Origin: Rhodospirillales bacterium
Lineage (GTDB): Bacteria > Pseudomonadota > Alphaproteobacteria > Acetobacterales > Acetobacteraceae
Length of the DNA stretch: 5,709 nucleotides
NCBI GenBank assembly: GCA_015654825.1
Contig: JAATGE010000088.1
Coordinates: 1 to 5,709 of the forward strand
Direction: 5' to 3'
Below the pieces are notes generated by a model, which did not search any database, had not been told where the DNA came from, and saw only the letters and a list, made by a program, of their open reading frames with translations. Positions 1 through 4,479 of the stretch are shown piece after piece. Position 1 is the stretch's first letter; each line of letters starts with the position of its first letter. Position numbers and translations under genes: made by a program.

Positions 1-269
1 ACCAGATCATTACCGGCCGGGTGGACCGTCTGGCCGTGCTCGCGCACGAGGTGCTGGTGGCGGATTACAAGACCGCGCGCACGCCGCCGCGGGATGCGGA
101 TGCCGTGCCGGTGCGCTACCTTCGGCAAATGAGCGCGTATCACGCGATCCTCAGCCGTATCTATCCCGGCCGTTCGGTGCGCTGCCTGCTAATCTACACC
201 GAGGAGCCGTCGATTATCGAAATCCCGCTTCCGTTGCTGGACAGGCATGCGCCGCGCCCGGAAACTTGA
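1..269 (+). CDS. addA: AddA helicase-nuclease, C-terminal end (partial)
   Basis: The reading frame is open from the left edge (first full codon at 3) to TGA at 267-269, so only the last 88 residues are visible. They match the C-terminal RecB-family nuclease domain of AddA, the helicase-nuclease subunit of AddAB, which resects double-strand DNA ends for RecA-dependent repair in the cytoplasm. The visible motifs are G-R-V-D (Asp at visible residue 8), then V-A-D-Y-K-T (Asp 21, Lys 23), the metal-binding and catalytic core of PD-(D/E)xK nucleases, then Q-M-S-A-Y (Gln 42, Tyr 46), the usual Q-x3-Y element, and a closing beta-strand segment L-L-I-Y-T-E. The helicase motifs lie outside the window. 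AddA followed by trxA on the same strand is an arrangement I know from alphaproteobacteria and supports the call. An orphan RecB-like nuclease is the alternative and is less likely given this context. Confidence 0.85.
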   Translation, partial: QIITGRVDRLAVLAHEVLVADYKTARTPPRDADAVPVRYLRQMSAYHAILSRIYPGRSVRCLLIYTEEPSIIEIPLPLLDRHAPRPET

Positions 270-330
270 TGCGGCGGGCCTGCGGGGCCATCTCGCAAAG
301 CAACCGGCCTCCCTGAAGGGCGGGCCCATA

Positions 331-338
331 GAGGAGAG
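331..338 (+). promoter_or_regulatory. Ribosome binding site of trxA
   Basis: GAGGAGAG lies five bases before the ATG at 344. It favours that ATG over the in-frame GTG at 338, which overlaps the end of this site and so would have no site of its own. Confidence 0.7.
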
Positions 339-343
339 TGCGC

Positions 344-670
344 ATGAGCGCCAATACAGTTGCCGTGACGGACGACACCTTCGCGACCGACGTGTTGCAG
401 GCCGAAGGGCCGGTGCTGGTGGATTTCTGGGCGGAATGGTGCGGCCCGTGCAAAATGATCGCGCCGGCGCTCGAGGAAATCGGCGCCGAGTACAAGGGCC
501 GCCTGACGGTGGCGAAAGTGAATATCGATGAGAACCCGTCCTCGCCGAATACCTACGGCGTGCGCGGCATTCCCACGCTGATCCTGTTCAAGGACGGCAA
601 GCAGGTCGCCACCAAGATCGGCGCGGCCCCGAAGAGCGCGCTGAAGGAATGGGTCGCTGGGGCGATTTGA
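344..670 (+). CDS. trxA: Thioredoxin 1
   Basis: This 108-residue cytoplasmic protein has the usual length and layout of bacterial thioredoxin 1, the general disulfide reductant that is recharged by thioredoxin reductase and serves ribonucleotide reductase, peroxiredoxins and other targets. The active site W-C-G-P-C spans residues 32-36 (Cys33 and Cys36). The buried acid Asp27 sits in V-D-F-W, and the cis-proline is Pro77 in G-I-P-T-L; these correspond to E. coli Asp26 and Pro76. The C-terminal part (F-K-D-G-K-Q and the final helix) is complete, so the gene is intact. The ATG at 344 is chosen because a strong Shine-Dalgarno lies five bases upstream; a GTG at 338 would add two residues. The gene starts 74 bases after addA on the same strand and may be read with it or from its own promoter in that gap. 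Immediately downstream lies the repeat cluster starting at 679. Confidence 0.97.
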   Translation: MSANTVAVTDDTFATDVLQAEGPVLVDFWAEWCGPCKMIAPALEEIGAEYKGRLTVAKVNIDENPSSPNTYGVRGIPTLILFKDGKQVATKIGAAPKSALKEWVAGAI

Positions 671-678
671 GGTTCAGT

Positions 679-769
679 AAGGCCAGGGCTCTGCCCTGGA
701 CCCGTCACGCGCAAGCGTGCTTCGCACGACGGGGACAAGTCCCCAGACCCCAATTAGCGCTGCGCGGCT
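679..769 (+). repeat. Palindromic intergenic repeat, copy A
   Basis: This unit is built from small hairpins: CCAGGGC/GCCCTGG with a 3-base loop (683-699), CGTGC/GCACG (716-728) and GGGGAC/GTCCCC with a 2-base loop (731-744). It shares three exact blocks with copy B: 686-710 equals 911-935 (25 bases), 735-751 equals 941-957 (17 bases) and 754-769 equals 959-974 (16 bases). Copy A has about 20 extra bases, including the CGTGC hairpin, between the first two blocks. It starts nine bases after the trxA stop. The first hairpin could help end the trxA transcript, but no T-run follows it. No coding signal is seen. I recall similar GGGTCCAGGGC-type elements in Acetobacteraceae intergenic DNA. Confidence 0.8.
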
Positions 770-784
770 TTTCATTGTCTCCCT

Positions 785-819
785 GGCGAAGCCCATATTC
801 AATCCGCGCAGGCTTCGCC
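785..819. repeat. Perfect 9-bp inverted repeat between repeat copies
   Basis: GGCGAAGCC (785-793) and GGCTTCGCC (811-819) are exact reverse complements separated by 17 bases. This hairpin sits between copy A and the inverted relative and looks like a further module of the same cluster. No T-run follows, so there is no good case for an intrinsic terminator. Confidence 0.5.
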
Positions 820-833
820 GTTCCCCCCAACGA

Positions 834-884
834 GTGGGGGTCTGGGGCCTCAGGCCCCAGCGGGTCCAGGGCGGAGCCCTGGCC
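834..884 (-). repeat. Inverted relative of the palindromic repeat
   Basis: Read on the minus strand, 860-884 matches the left end of copy A (681-705) with one substitution in the hairpin loop plus a changed last base. The CCAGGGC/GCCCTGG hairpin is at 866-882. Instead of the tract seen in A and B, this copy carries a different perfect hairpin, CTGGGGCCT/AGGCCCCAG with one unpaired base (842-860). The region therefore holds copies in both orientations, the layout typical of REP/BIME-like elements. Confidence 0.7.
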
Positions 885-910
885 TTTCTGACCGTATGTT
901 GACGCCTATG

Positions 911-974
911 GGGCTCTGCCCTGGACCCGTCACGCCGGAGACAAGTCCCCAGACCCCGTTAGCGCTGCGCGGCT
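911..974 (+). repeat. Palindromic intergenic repeat, copy B
   Basis: This is a second direct copy of the unit at 679-769, sharing the three exact blocks listed there but lacking the roughly 20-base insert. It ends one base before the toxin stop codon (976-978, minus strand), so the element abuts the 3' end of the toxin gene. Copies A and B and the inverted relative fill most of the 305 bases between trxA and the toxin gene. I see no open reading frame there that looks like a gene. Confidence 0.8.
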
Positions 975-975
975 G

Positions 976-1254
976 TTACGGATTTGTCGCTCGCCGCGAG
1001 CTGTGGCGCACACGAAGAATAACCACGACATCGCCGTCGATGCGGTAGCGAATGACGTACGGATTGGTGATGGCGAGCTCGCGGAAATCGGTTTTCGGCA
1101 CCGGACGTCCGCGGTACGGAAAGTCCGCCAGGCTGTCTCCGGCTGCAACCAGTGACCGCGCCAGGTTCATCGCGGCCCGCGGGTTGAAGTCGTTGAGATA
1201 TTCGTAGGCGTGCCAGATGGCCCGCATGGCGGCCAGTGTCCAAACGACGCGCAC
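976..1254 (-). CDS. RelE/ParE-family type II toxin
   Basis: This 92-residue protein fits the ParE/RelE toxin family in length and pattern. It has an N-terminal strand V-V-W-T (3-6), two helices across roughly 8-42 that include N-P-R-A-A (24-28) and the segment up to L-A-D-F-P, then Y-R-G-R-P (47-51), F-R-E-L (57-60), the strand P-Y-V-I-R-Y-R (65-71), and the closing strand V-V-V-I-L-R-V-R-H (76-84) with basic residues Arg81, Arg83, Arg87 and Arg88. Family members either poison DNA gyrase (ParE) or cleave mRNA on the ribosome (RelE). The sequence looks closer to the ParE side, but the target cannot be decided here. The start is GTG at 1254, three bases after the antitoxin stop and without its own strong ribosome site, so translational coupling to the antitoxin is likely. 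The frame is intact and ends TAA next to repeat copy B. Confidence 0.85.
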   Translation of the reverse strand: MRVVWTLAAMRAIWHAYEYLNDFNPRAAMNLARSLVAAGDSLADFPYRGRPVPKTDFRELAITNPYVIRYRIDGDVVVILRVRHSSRRATNP

Positions 1255-1257
1255 GGG

Positions 1258-1437
1258 TCATACGCCGGGCGGTGGAACTCTCTCGCCTTTGGCCAGCCTC
1301 ACTAGCCACTCGCGCACCTTTTCGTGCGGAACGACACGCCCGGCCTGATAATCGCCCTCGGCCTCGGCATCGAGCCGCGCTTCATGGGCTTCGTCAGGCG
1401 CAGTATCGAAAATCGATTTCGTTTCGGCTCCAGCCAT
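1258..1437 (-). CDS. Antitoxin of the RelE/ParE pair
   Basis: This 59-residue acidic protein is encoded immediately upstream of the toxin on the same strand, the usual antitoxin-first order. Residues 20-32 are rich in Ala, Asp and Glu. The C-terminal part has G-R-V-V-P-H-E-K-V-R-E-W-L (33-45), a motif I know from short proteobacterial antitoxins paired with RelE/ParE toxins, where it forms the toxin-binding helix. The N-terminus is short (about 20 residues) and shows no clear ribbon-helix-helix or helix-turn-helix, so it is unclear whether this protein binds DNA alone or only in complex with the toxin. The ATG at 1437 is preferred over an upstream in-frame ATG at 1488 because AAGGTG lies six bases before it, and because the longer version would run across the inverted repeat at 1454-1478. 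The gene is probably autoregulated through that repeat. Confidence 0.78.
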   Translation of the reverse strand: MAGAETKSIFDTAPDEAHEARLDAEAEGDYQAGRVVPHEKVREWLVRLAKGERVPPPGV

Positions 1438-1453
1438 AACATTCACCTTCAGC

Positions 1454-1478
1454 CCCCGAACGATGACATAGTTCGGGG
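1454..1478. promoter_or_regulatory. Candidate operator of the toxin-antitoxin operon
   Basis: CCCCGAAC (1454-1461) and GTTCGGGG (1471-1478) are perfect inverted repeats with a 9-base spacer, about two DNA turns in total. The site lies 17-41 bases upstream of the antitoxin ATG. It overlaps a weak minus-strand -10-like TATGTC (1470-1465), for which I find no good -35. Position and symmetry fit an autorepression site, though it could instead form an RNA hairpin in the leader. Confidence 0.5.
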
Positions 1479-1487
1479 TGCTTTGCA

Positions 1488-1563
1488 CCTGGGGAGGGCC
1501 CAGGCAGTTAGGGCGCGCTCCGGAATGGGCAACCGGGCGCCGATCGCCCTAAGTGCGCGCCCT
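1488..1563. repeat. Overlapping inverted repeats between antitoxin and tRNA
   Basis: Several perfect stems can form: CCTGGG/CCCAGG (1488-1504), TTAGGGCG/CGCCCTAA (1508-1515 with 1545-1552), AGGGCGCGC/GCGCGCCCT (1510-1518 with 1555-1563) and GGGCG/CGCCC (1535-1549). The second and third share bases and cannot both form, and the fourth reuses bases of the second. No gene-like reading frame covers this stretch. On the minus strand it precedes the antitoxin; on the plus strand it precedes the tRNA. Confidence 0.5.
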
Positions 1564-1631
1564 GCAGTCCCCTGGCATCCTCCGCCCACGTCACATACCC
1601 TGTCAGGTGTCGCATCTCTGGCGGCGACGGC

Positions 1632-1718
1632 GCGGGCCTGGCGAAACTGGTAAACGCACGAGACTTAAAATCTCGGGCCTTCAATGGCTTACGGGTTCAA
1701 GTCCCGTGGCCCGCACCA
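1632..1718 (+). tRNA. tRNA-Leu (anticodon UAA)
   Basis: A full class II tRNA folds here. The acceptor stem is GCGGGCC (1632-1638) with GGCCCGC (1708-1714), followed by discriminator A (1715) and genome-encoded CCA (1716-1718). The anticodon stem CGAGA/TCTCG (1659-1663, 1671-1675) encloses the loop C-T-TAA-A-A with anticodon TAA at 1666-1668. The variable arm is long (1676-1690, stem GCC/GGC), as expected for Leu. The T arm ACGGG/CCCGT carries the TTCAAGT loop (1696-1702). It reads UUA, a rare codon in GC-rich genomes, and UUG by wobble. Confidence 0.96.
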
Positions 1719-1802
1719 ACCGGCCGGGCGCCGTGCATGGCAGGCGAATAGCTCCATGGCACACCGGCGTAACGTCCAGGTTGTATGTGCGCCGCAACAG
1801 CC

Positions 1803-1827
1803 GCGCGGCGCGGGTAGCACGCCGCGC
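1803..1827. repeat. GC-rich inverted repeat in the 1719-1941 gap
   Basis: GCGCGGCG (1803-1810) and CGCCGCGC (1820-1827) form a perfect 8-bp stem with a 9-base loop. It is the only structured element I find between the tRNA and the gene at 1942. No T-run follows, and I see no convincing promoter in the rest of the gap. Confidence 0.35.
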
Positions 1828-1941
1828 ATACCGGCGCGCACAATATGCATTTTGCGATCACATGTCACGGATCAGCGCTTGCCTCGCCCCCCCTTGCGGA
1901 TGCTACGGAACATAGGGCGCTTTTGTGGATTAGGGGACGTG

Positions 1942-2832
1942 ATGATCCGTGGGGCCATAGAGGTCGCGCAGAAGAACCGGGTCGCAGGCTGGATCTACTC
2001 GAGCGCCGACTCGGTTCGCGACAAGCTGATCCTGGCCTTTGTCGGCGGGCGCTGTGTCGGCAGCGGCAAGGTGGACCGTTTCCGTAAGGATCTGCTCGAG
2101 GCAAAGCTCGGCGACGGCTATTGCGGCTTCGAATTTCCGATCAAGCTGAACGAAGGCGAGAAGCTCGGCGCGGTCGTCGTGAAGCTGCAAAGCTCTGATG
2201 CCGCACTGATCCAGCGTGACAGCGTGCTGACCGGACCGCACGACGAGGACGAGGCGGCCGATCTGCCGGACCTCGGCGCGATCAGCCCGGCGAGCGTCGC
2301 GTGGATGCAGGATCGCGGCTGGCTGGAGCAGCACGAATACGATTTCCTCAAGGCGGTACAGAATTTAGGCGCCTACGAGCGCGGCTTGCGCGCACCGCGG
2401 CGGGCCGGCGGCGATGCGCCGGCGCCCACCAAGCCGGAGGCGGCCGTCCACGAAATGCTCGGCATGTACTGCCTTGGCGAGGTGGTGATCAGCCAGGCCC
2501 GGGTGCCCAGCGTTTCCGACCTGGCGGCGGAGAATTCGCCGCTGCGTGGCGAGGGCGCCAGCGTTATCGCACTGTGGAGCAACGAACGCGGGCGCATCAG
2601 CATCGACGAACGGTCGCACGCACGCCCGAGGACGGAACGCGGAAAAGTGCTGCCTGAAGCCCCGGCCGGCGGCATCGAATACAGCTTCGGACCGGACCGG
2701 CTGTTGTTCCTGCACCGGGATTGCAGTTTCGCGCCGTTGGGCCCGGCGCCGTCGGGCGGCATCGTGGTGTTCACCGCGACCCCGCGGCAGGCGGTGAGGG
2801 CGGCCGAGAAAGGCCAGTCCAAGGCAGCTTGA
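1942..2832 (+). CDS. Two-part protein of unknown function with N-terminal beta-rich module
   Basis: This 296-residue protein has no signal peptide or membrane segment, so it is probably cytoplasmic. Residues 1-90 form a beta-rich module with the pattern G-W-I-Y (16-19), a short strand ending F-V-G-G-R (33-37), D-R-F-R-K-D-L (45-51) and G-D-G-Y-C-G-F (57-63). I associate the D-R-F-R-x-D-L and G-D-G-x-x-G-F pattern with a domain found in proteins near or fused to glycosyltransferases and methyltransferases, but I cannot name the family with certainty. An acidic linker (about 94-110) and a helical stretch with W-L-E-Q-H-E-Y-D-F-L follow. The rest is a second beta-rich domain (about 170-285) containing A-S-V-I-A-L-W-S, a Y-S-F-G-P-D-R-L-L-F-L segment and a final strand I-V-V-F-T-A. 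The ATG at 1942 has AGGGGA four bases upstream; a GTG at 1939 is in frame but too close to that site. The frame is open upstream into the tRNA, so the longest version is not real. Function unknown. Confidence 0.75.
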   Translation: MIRGAIEVAQKNRVAGWIYSSADSVRDKLILAFVGGRCVGSGKVDRFRKDLLEAKLGDGYCGFEFPIKLNEGEKLGAVVVKLQSSDAALIQRDSVLTGPHDEDEAADLPDLGAISPASVAWMQDRGWLEQHEYDFLKAVQNLGAYERGLRAPRRAGGDAPAPTKPEAAVHEMLGMYCLGEVVISQARVPSVSDLAAENSPLRGEGASVIALWSNERGRISIDERSHARPRTERGKVLPEAPAGGIEYSFGPDRLLFLHRDCSFAPLGPAPSGGIVVFTATPRQAVRAAEKGQSKAA

Positions 2833-2862
2833 GGGCGCCCACGGCGCTGCCCCCGGCCTCCA

Positions 2863-2896
2863 TCGCTACGTAAATGCGTAGCGAAATCGCATTTTT
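2863..2896 (+). terminator. Competing hairpins with short T-run, possible terminator
   Basis: TCGCTACG/CGTAGCGA (2863-2870 with 2877-2884) is a perfect 8-bp stem with a 6-base loop. AAATGCG/CGCATTT (2872-2878 with 2888-2894) is a perfect 7-bp stem that reuses the same bases, so only one can form. The second ends in a T-run (2892-2896), as in an intrinsic terminator. The element lies 30 bases after the stop of the 296-residue gene and before the isomerase gene. Confidence 0.45.
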
Positions 2897-2910
2897 ACCA
2901 CGAATACCGA

Positions 2911-2939
2911 TTGTCAGCATGGCGGCCGCTGCGTAGGCT
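2911..2939 (+). promoter_or_regulatory. Possible promoter for the isomerase operon
   Basis: TTGTCA (2911-2916) matches the -35 consensus at five of six positions. Seventeen bases later TAGGCT (2934-2939) matches the -10 only at three of six. The expected start site (about 2946) falls only a few bases before the ATG at 2950, which would explain why that ATG has no Shine-Dalgarno. Weak evidence. Confidence 0.3.
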
Positions 2940-2949
2940 CGCCGCCATC

Positions 2950-3324
2950 ATGTCCGACATCGATCCCAAGGCCGCGTGCGTGCACGCCTATGTTGCCGCA
3001 TTCGACGCCGGCGATGCCGAGGCCGCGGCCGCGCTGTTCGCCGCCGACGCGACGCTGGAGGATCCTTACGGCAGCGAAGTGTTGCGCGGCACCGACGCGA
3101 TCCGCGCCTTCTATGTTCGGGCCATGGCAAGCGGCGCCAGGCTGGCCCTGAACGGGCCGCCGCGCGTCGCCGGCGATGCGGTGGCGTTCGCCTTCACCGT
3201 GACCGTCGCCGCGGTGCCAGGCGGCCTCAGCATCGACGTGATCGATCTGTTCCGGTTTGGCGCGGACGGCAGGATCGCATCGATGCAGGCGTTCTGGGGC
3301 CCCGCCAACGTGCGGACGGGCTGA
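2950..3324 (+). CDS. Ketosteroid-isomerase-like NTF2-fold protein
   Basis: This 124-residue protein aligns, from memory and without gaps through residue 99, with the Comamonas testosteroni delta5-3-ketosteroid isomerase. The catalytic residues fall at identical numbers: Tyr14 (H-A-Y-V-A-A), Asp38 (T-L-E-D-P-Y-G-S) and Asp99 (V-I-D-L-F-R-F). The network tyrosine Tyr55 and the common A-F-A-F-T-V strand (79-84) are also present. In that family Asp38 moves a proton from C4 to C6 while Tyr14 and Asp99 hold the dienolate. The fold is a curved beta-sheet cone, usually dimeric and cytoplasmic. The ATG at 2950 gives the family's normal N-terminus; a TTG at 2911 in frame would add 13 residues with no match. 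No Shine-Dalgarno is seen before 2950. The stop is six bases before the dehydrogenase start, so the two are probably one operon. SnoaL-like hydrolases or cyclases share the fold, but keeping all three residues favours isomerase chemistry. The true substrate is unknown. Confidence 0.82.
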   Translation: MSDIDPKAACVHAYVAAFDAGDAEAAAALFAADATLEDPYGSEVLRGTDAIRAFYVRAMASGARLALNGPPRVAGDAVAFAFTVTVAAVPGGLSIDVIDLFRFGADGRIASMQAFWGPANVRTG

Positions 3325-3330
3325 CCTTGC

Positions 3331-4074
3331 GTGGCTGAGTTCCGCGGCGCCGTCGCCCTGGTGACGGGAGCGGCGTCCGGCATCGGGCGGGCGATCGCGC
3401 TGGCTTTCGCGCGTGAGGGCGCGGCGCTGGTGCTCGCCGACCTGGACGAAACGGGTGGTGCCGCCGTGGCGGCCGAAATCGCCGCGGGCGGCGGCGAGGC
3501 GCTGTTTGTCGCCTGCGACGTGGCCGAACCCCCCGATGCCGACAGGCTTATGGAAGCCGCATTGCGGCGGCACGGCAAAGTGCAGCACGCGTGCAACAAC
3601 GCCGGCATCACGACGCTCGCCGACAGTTGGGACGAGGCGGTGATGCTGCGCCTGGTGTCCGTCAACCTGAACGGCGTGCTGTTCGGCATGAAGCGGCAGA
3701 TCTTGCATATGCGCGCGTCGGGCGGCGGCACGATCGTCAATACCGCGTCGATCGCCGGGCTCTCGGCCGCGGGCACCGTCGAATATTGCGCGAGCAAGCA
3801 TGGCGTGGTGGGGCTGACGCGCTCCGCCGGCGTGCGCTATGCCCGCGAGGGCGTGCGGATCAACGCGGTGTGCCCGGGCGTGATCGATACGCCGATGACG
3901 GAGGCGCTGATCGGCAACGAAATGGTGCGTCCCCTGATGGAGCAGATGGTGCCGCTCGGGCGGTTCGGGCAGCCGGAGGACGTGGCCGAGGCGGTGCTGT
4001 TCCTGTCCTCGCCGCGGTCGTCGTTCATCGTGGGGCACGCGCTGCCGGTCGATGGCGGCTATATGGCGCGCTAG
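3331..4074 (+). CDS. Short-chain dehydrogenase/reductase (SDR), NAD-type
   Basis: This complete 247-residue classical SDR has the nucleotide-binding T-G-A-A-S-G-I-G at 12-19. Asp37 at the end of the second strand (V-L-A-D-L) marks NAD(H) rather than NADP(H) preference. Other landmarks are Asp63-Val64 contacting adenine, N-N-A-G at 89-92, the tetrad Asn112, Ser140, Tyr152 and Lys156 (Y-C-A-S-K), P-G-V-I-D-T-P-M after the sixth strand, and the C-terminal V-D-G-G-Y. It would interconvert an alcohol and a ketone in the cytoplasm. The start is GTG at 3331, six bases after the isomerase stop and without a clear ribosome site of its own, so coupled translation is likely. Pairing with a ketosteroid-isomerase-like protein suggests a hydroxysteroid or other polycyclic alcohol as substrate, an inference from context only. 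SDR sequences alone do not reveal substrate. Confidence 0.9.
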   Translation: MAEFRGAVALVTGAASGIGRAIALAFAREGAALVLADLDETGGAAVAAEIAAGGGEALFVACDVAEPPDADRLMEAALRRHGKVQHACNNAGITTLADSWDEAVMLRLVSVNLNGVLFGMKRQILHMRASGGGTIVNTASIAGLSAAGTVEYCASKHGVVGLTRSAGVRYAREGVRINAVCPGVIDTPMTEALIGNEMVRPLMEQMVPLGRFGQPEDVAEAVLFLSSPRSSFIVGHALPVDGGYMAR

Positions 4075-4084
4075 CGCGGTTTTC

Positions 4085-4090
4085 GGGGAG
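4085..4090 (+). promoter_or_regulatory. Ribosome binding site deciding the start at 4100
   Basis: GGGGAG lies nine bases before GTG 4100. The other candidate, ATG 4052, overlaps the dehydrogenase's last codons in another frame and has no such site, so 4100 is preferred. Confidence 0.5.
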
Positions 4091-4099
4091 TGGGTTCCG

Positions 4100-4417
4100 G
4101 TGGGTGCGGTGGTGCTGAAGGCGGGGGCGCGGCTGAAAAGTGCCGTGTGCGAAACACAGATCATGGTGCTGCGGGTGCCGCCGGTGGCGCTGGAGATCGG
4201 CTGCGGCGGCCACCCGATGATGGCGCTGGCGGAGACGCCCGCGGCGGGCCTGGTGCTGAACGCCGCGTTCGCCGGGCCGACGCTCACCGGCAAGCGCTAC
4301 GTCGACGCCGACGAAACGATGGAGTTCCTGTGCACCAAGGGCGGCGCCGGGGCGCTCAGCGTGAACGGTGTTGGGCTGGCGGTTAAGCAGGCCAAGGCTT
4401 TGCCTTCATCGGATTGA
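4100..4417 (+). CDS. Small conserved-looking protein with three cysteines, function unknown
   Basis: I do not recognise a named family. With the GTG at 4100 the product is 105 residues, without signal peptide or membrane segment. Its marked features are L-K-A-G-A-R-L-K-S (6-14), Cys17 in A-V-C-E-T, Cys35 in G-C-G-G-H-P-M (34-40), G-K-R-Y-V-D (64-69), Cys78 in F-L-C-T-K-G-G-A-G (76-84) and the end A-K-A-L-P-S-S-D. The pattern of Gly-flanked cysteines and the P-S-S-D end remind me of small uncharacterised proteins in actinobacteria and proteobacteria, sometimes near acyl-CoA or steroid metabolism genes; this is memory, not a search. Cys17, Cys35, His38 and Cys78 could form a metal site. It begins 26 bases after the dehydrogenase stop on the same strand and is probably the last gene of that operon. 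An ATG at 4052 would lengthen it by 16 residues of doubtful quality. Confidence 0.7.
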   Translation: MGAVVLKAGARLKSAVCETQIMVLRVPPVALEIGCGGHPMMALAETPAAGLVLNAAFAGPTLTGKRYVDADETMEFLCTKGGAGALSVNGVGLAVKQAKALPSSD

Positions 4418-4440
4418 TGGCAAAAGCTCAAAGGAAAGCT

Positions 4441-4462
4441 GTTCTTTTTTGAAAAAAAGAAC
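4441..4462. terminator. A/T-rich perfect hairpin between convergent genes
   Basis: GTTCTTTTTT (4441-4450) and AAAAAAGAAC (4453-4462) are exact reverse complements separated by two bases. The hairpin sits 23 bases after the small plus-strand gene and 17 bases beyond the stop of the minus-strand beta-helix gene, so it can serve both directions. The stem is A/T-rich rather than the usual GC stem plus T-tail. The flank CAAAAAACTTTT adds further A/T runs. I recall similar sequences repeated in Acetobacteraceae genomes. Confidence 0.6.
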
Positions 4463-4479
4463 CAAAAAACTTTTATTCG

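Noticed and set aside
649..902. Short plus-strand open frames across the repeat cluster
   Set aside because: They are made wholly of repeat DNA, have no ribosome site and give low-complexity products.
1632..1718. tRNA-Leu as an integration site for an island carrying the toxin-antitoxin pair
   Set aside because: No integrase is present, and I found no second copy of the tRNA 3' end elsewhere in the window. The toxin-antitoxin pair lies on the 5' side of the tRNA, not the usual side.
1684..1941. Longer version of the 296-residue protein starting at 1684
   Set aside because: It would begin inside the tRNA gene; the ATG at 1942 has a ribosome site and starts the recognisable domain.
2914..4293. 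A 459-codon open frame on the minus strand opposite the isomerase and dehydrogenase genes
   Set aside because: It is rich in Arg, His, Ala and Pro, has no recognisable motif, and lies opposite two genes with full catalytic motifs. Long antisense frames are common in GC-rich coding DNA.
4389..4406. GGCCAAGGCTTTGCCTT resembles the hairpin head of the palindromic repeat
   Set aside because: It lies inside the small gene and encodes its C-terminal Q-A-K-A-L-P, which looks like a protein feature; the match is only partial.
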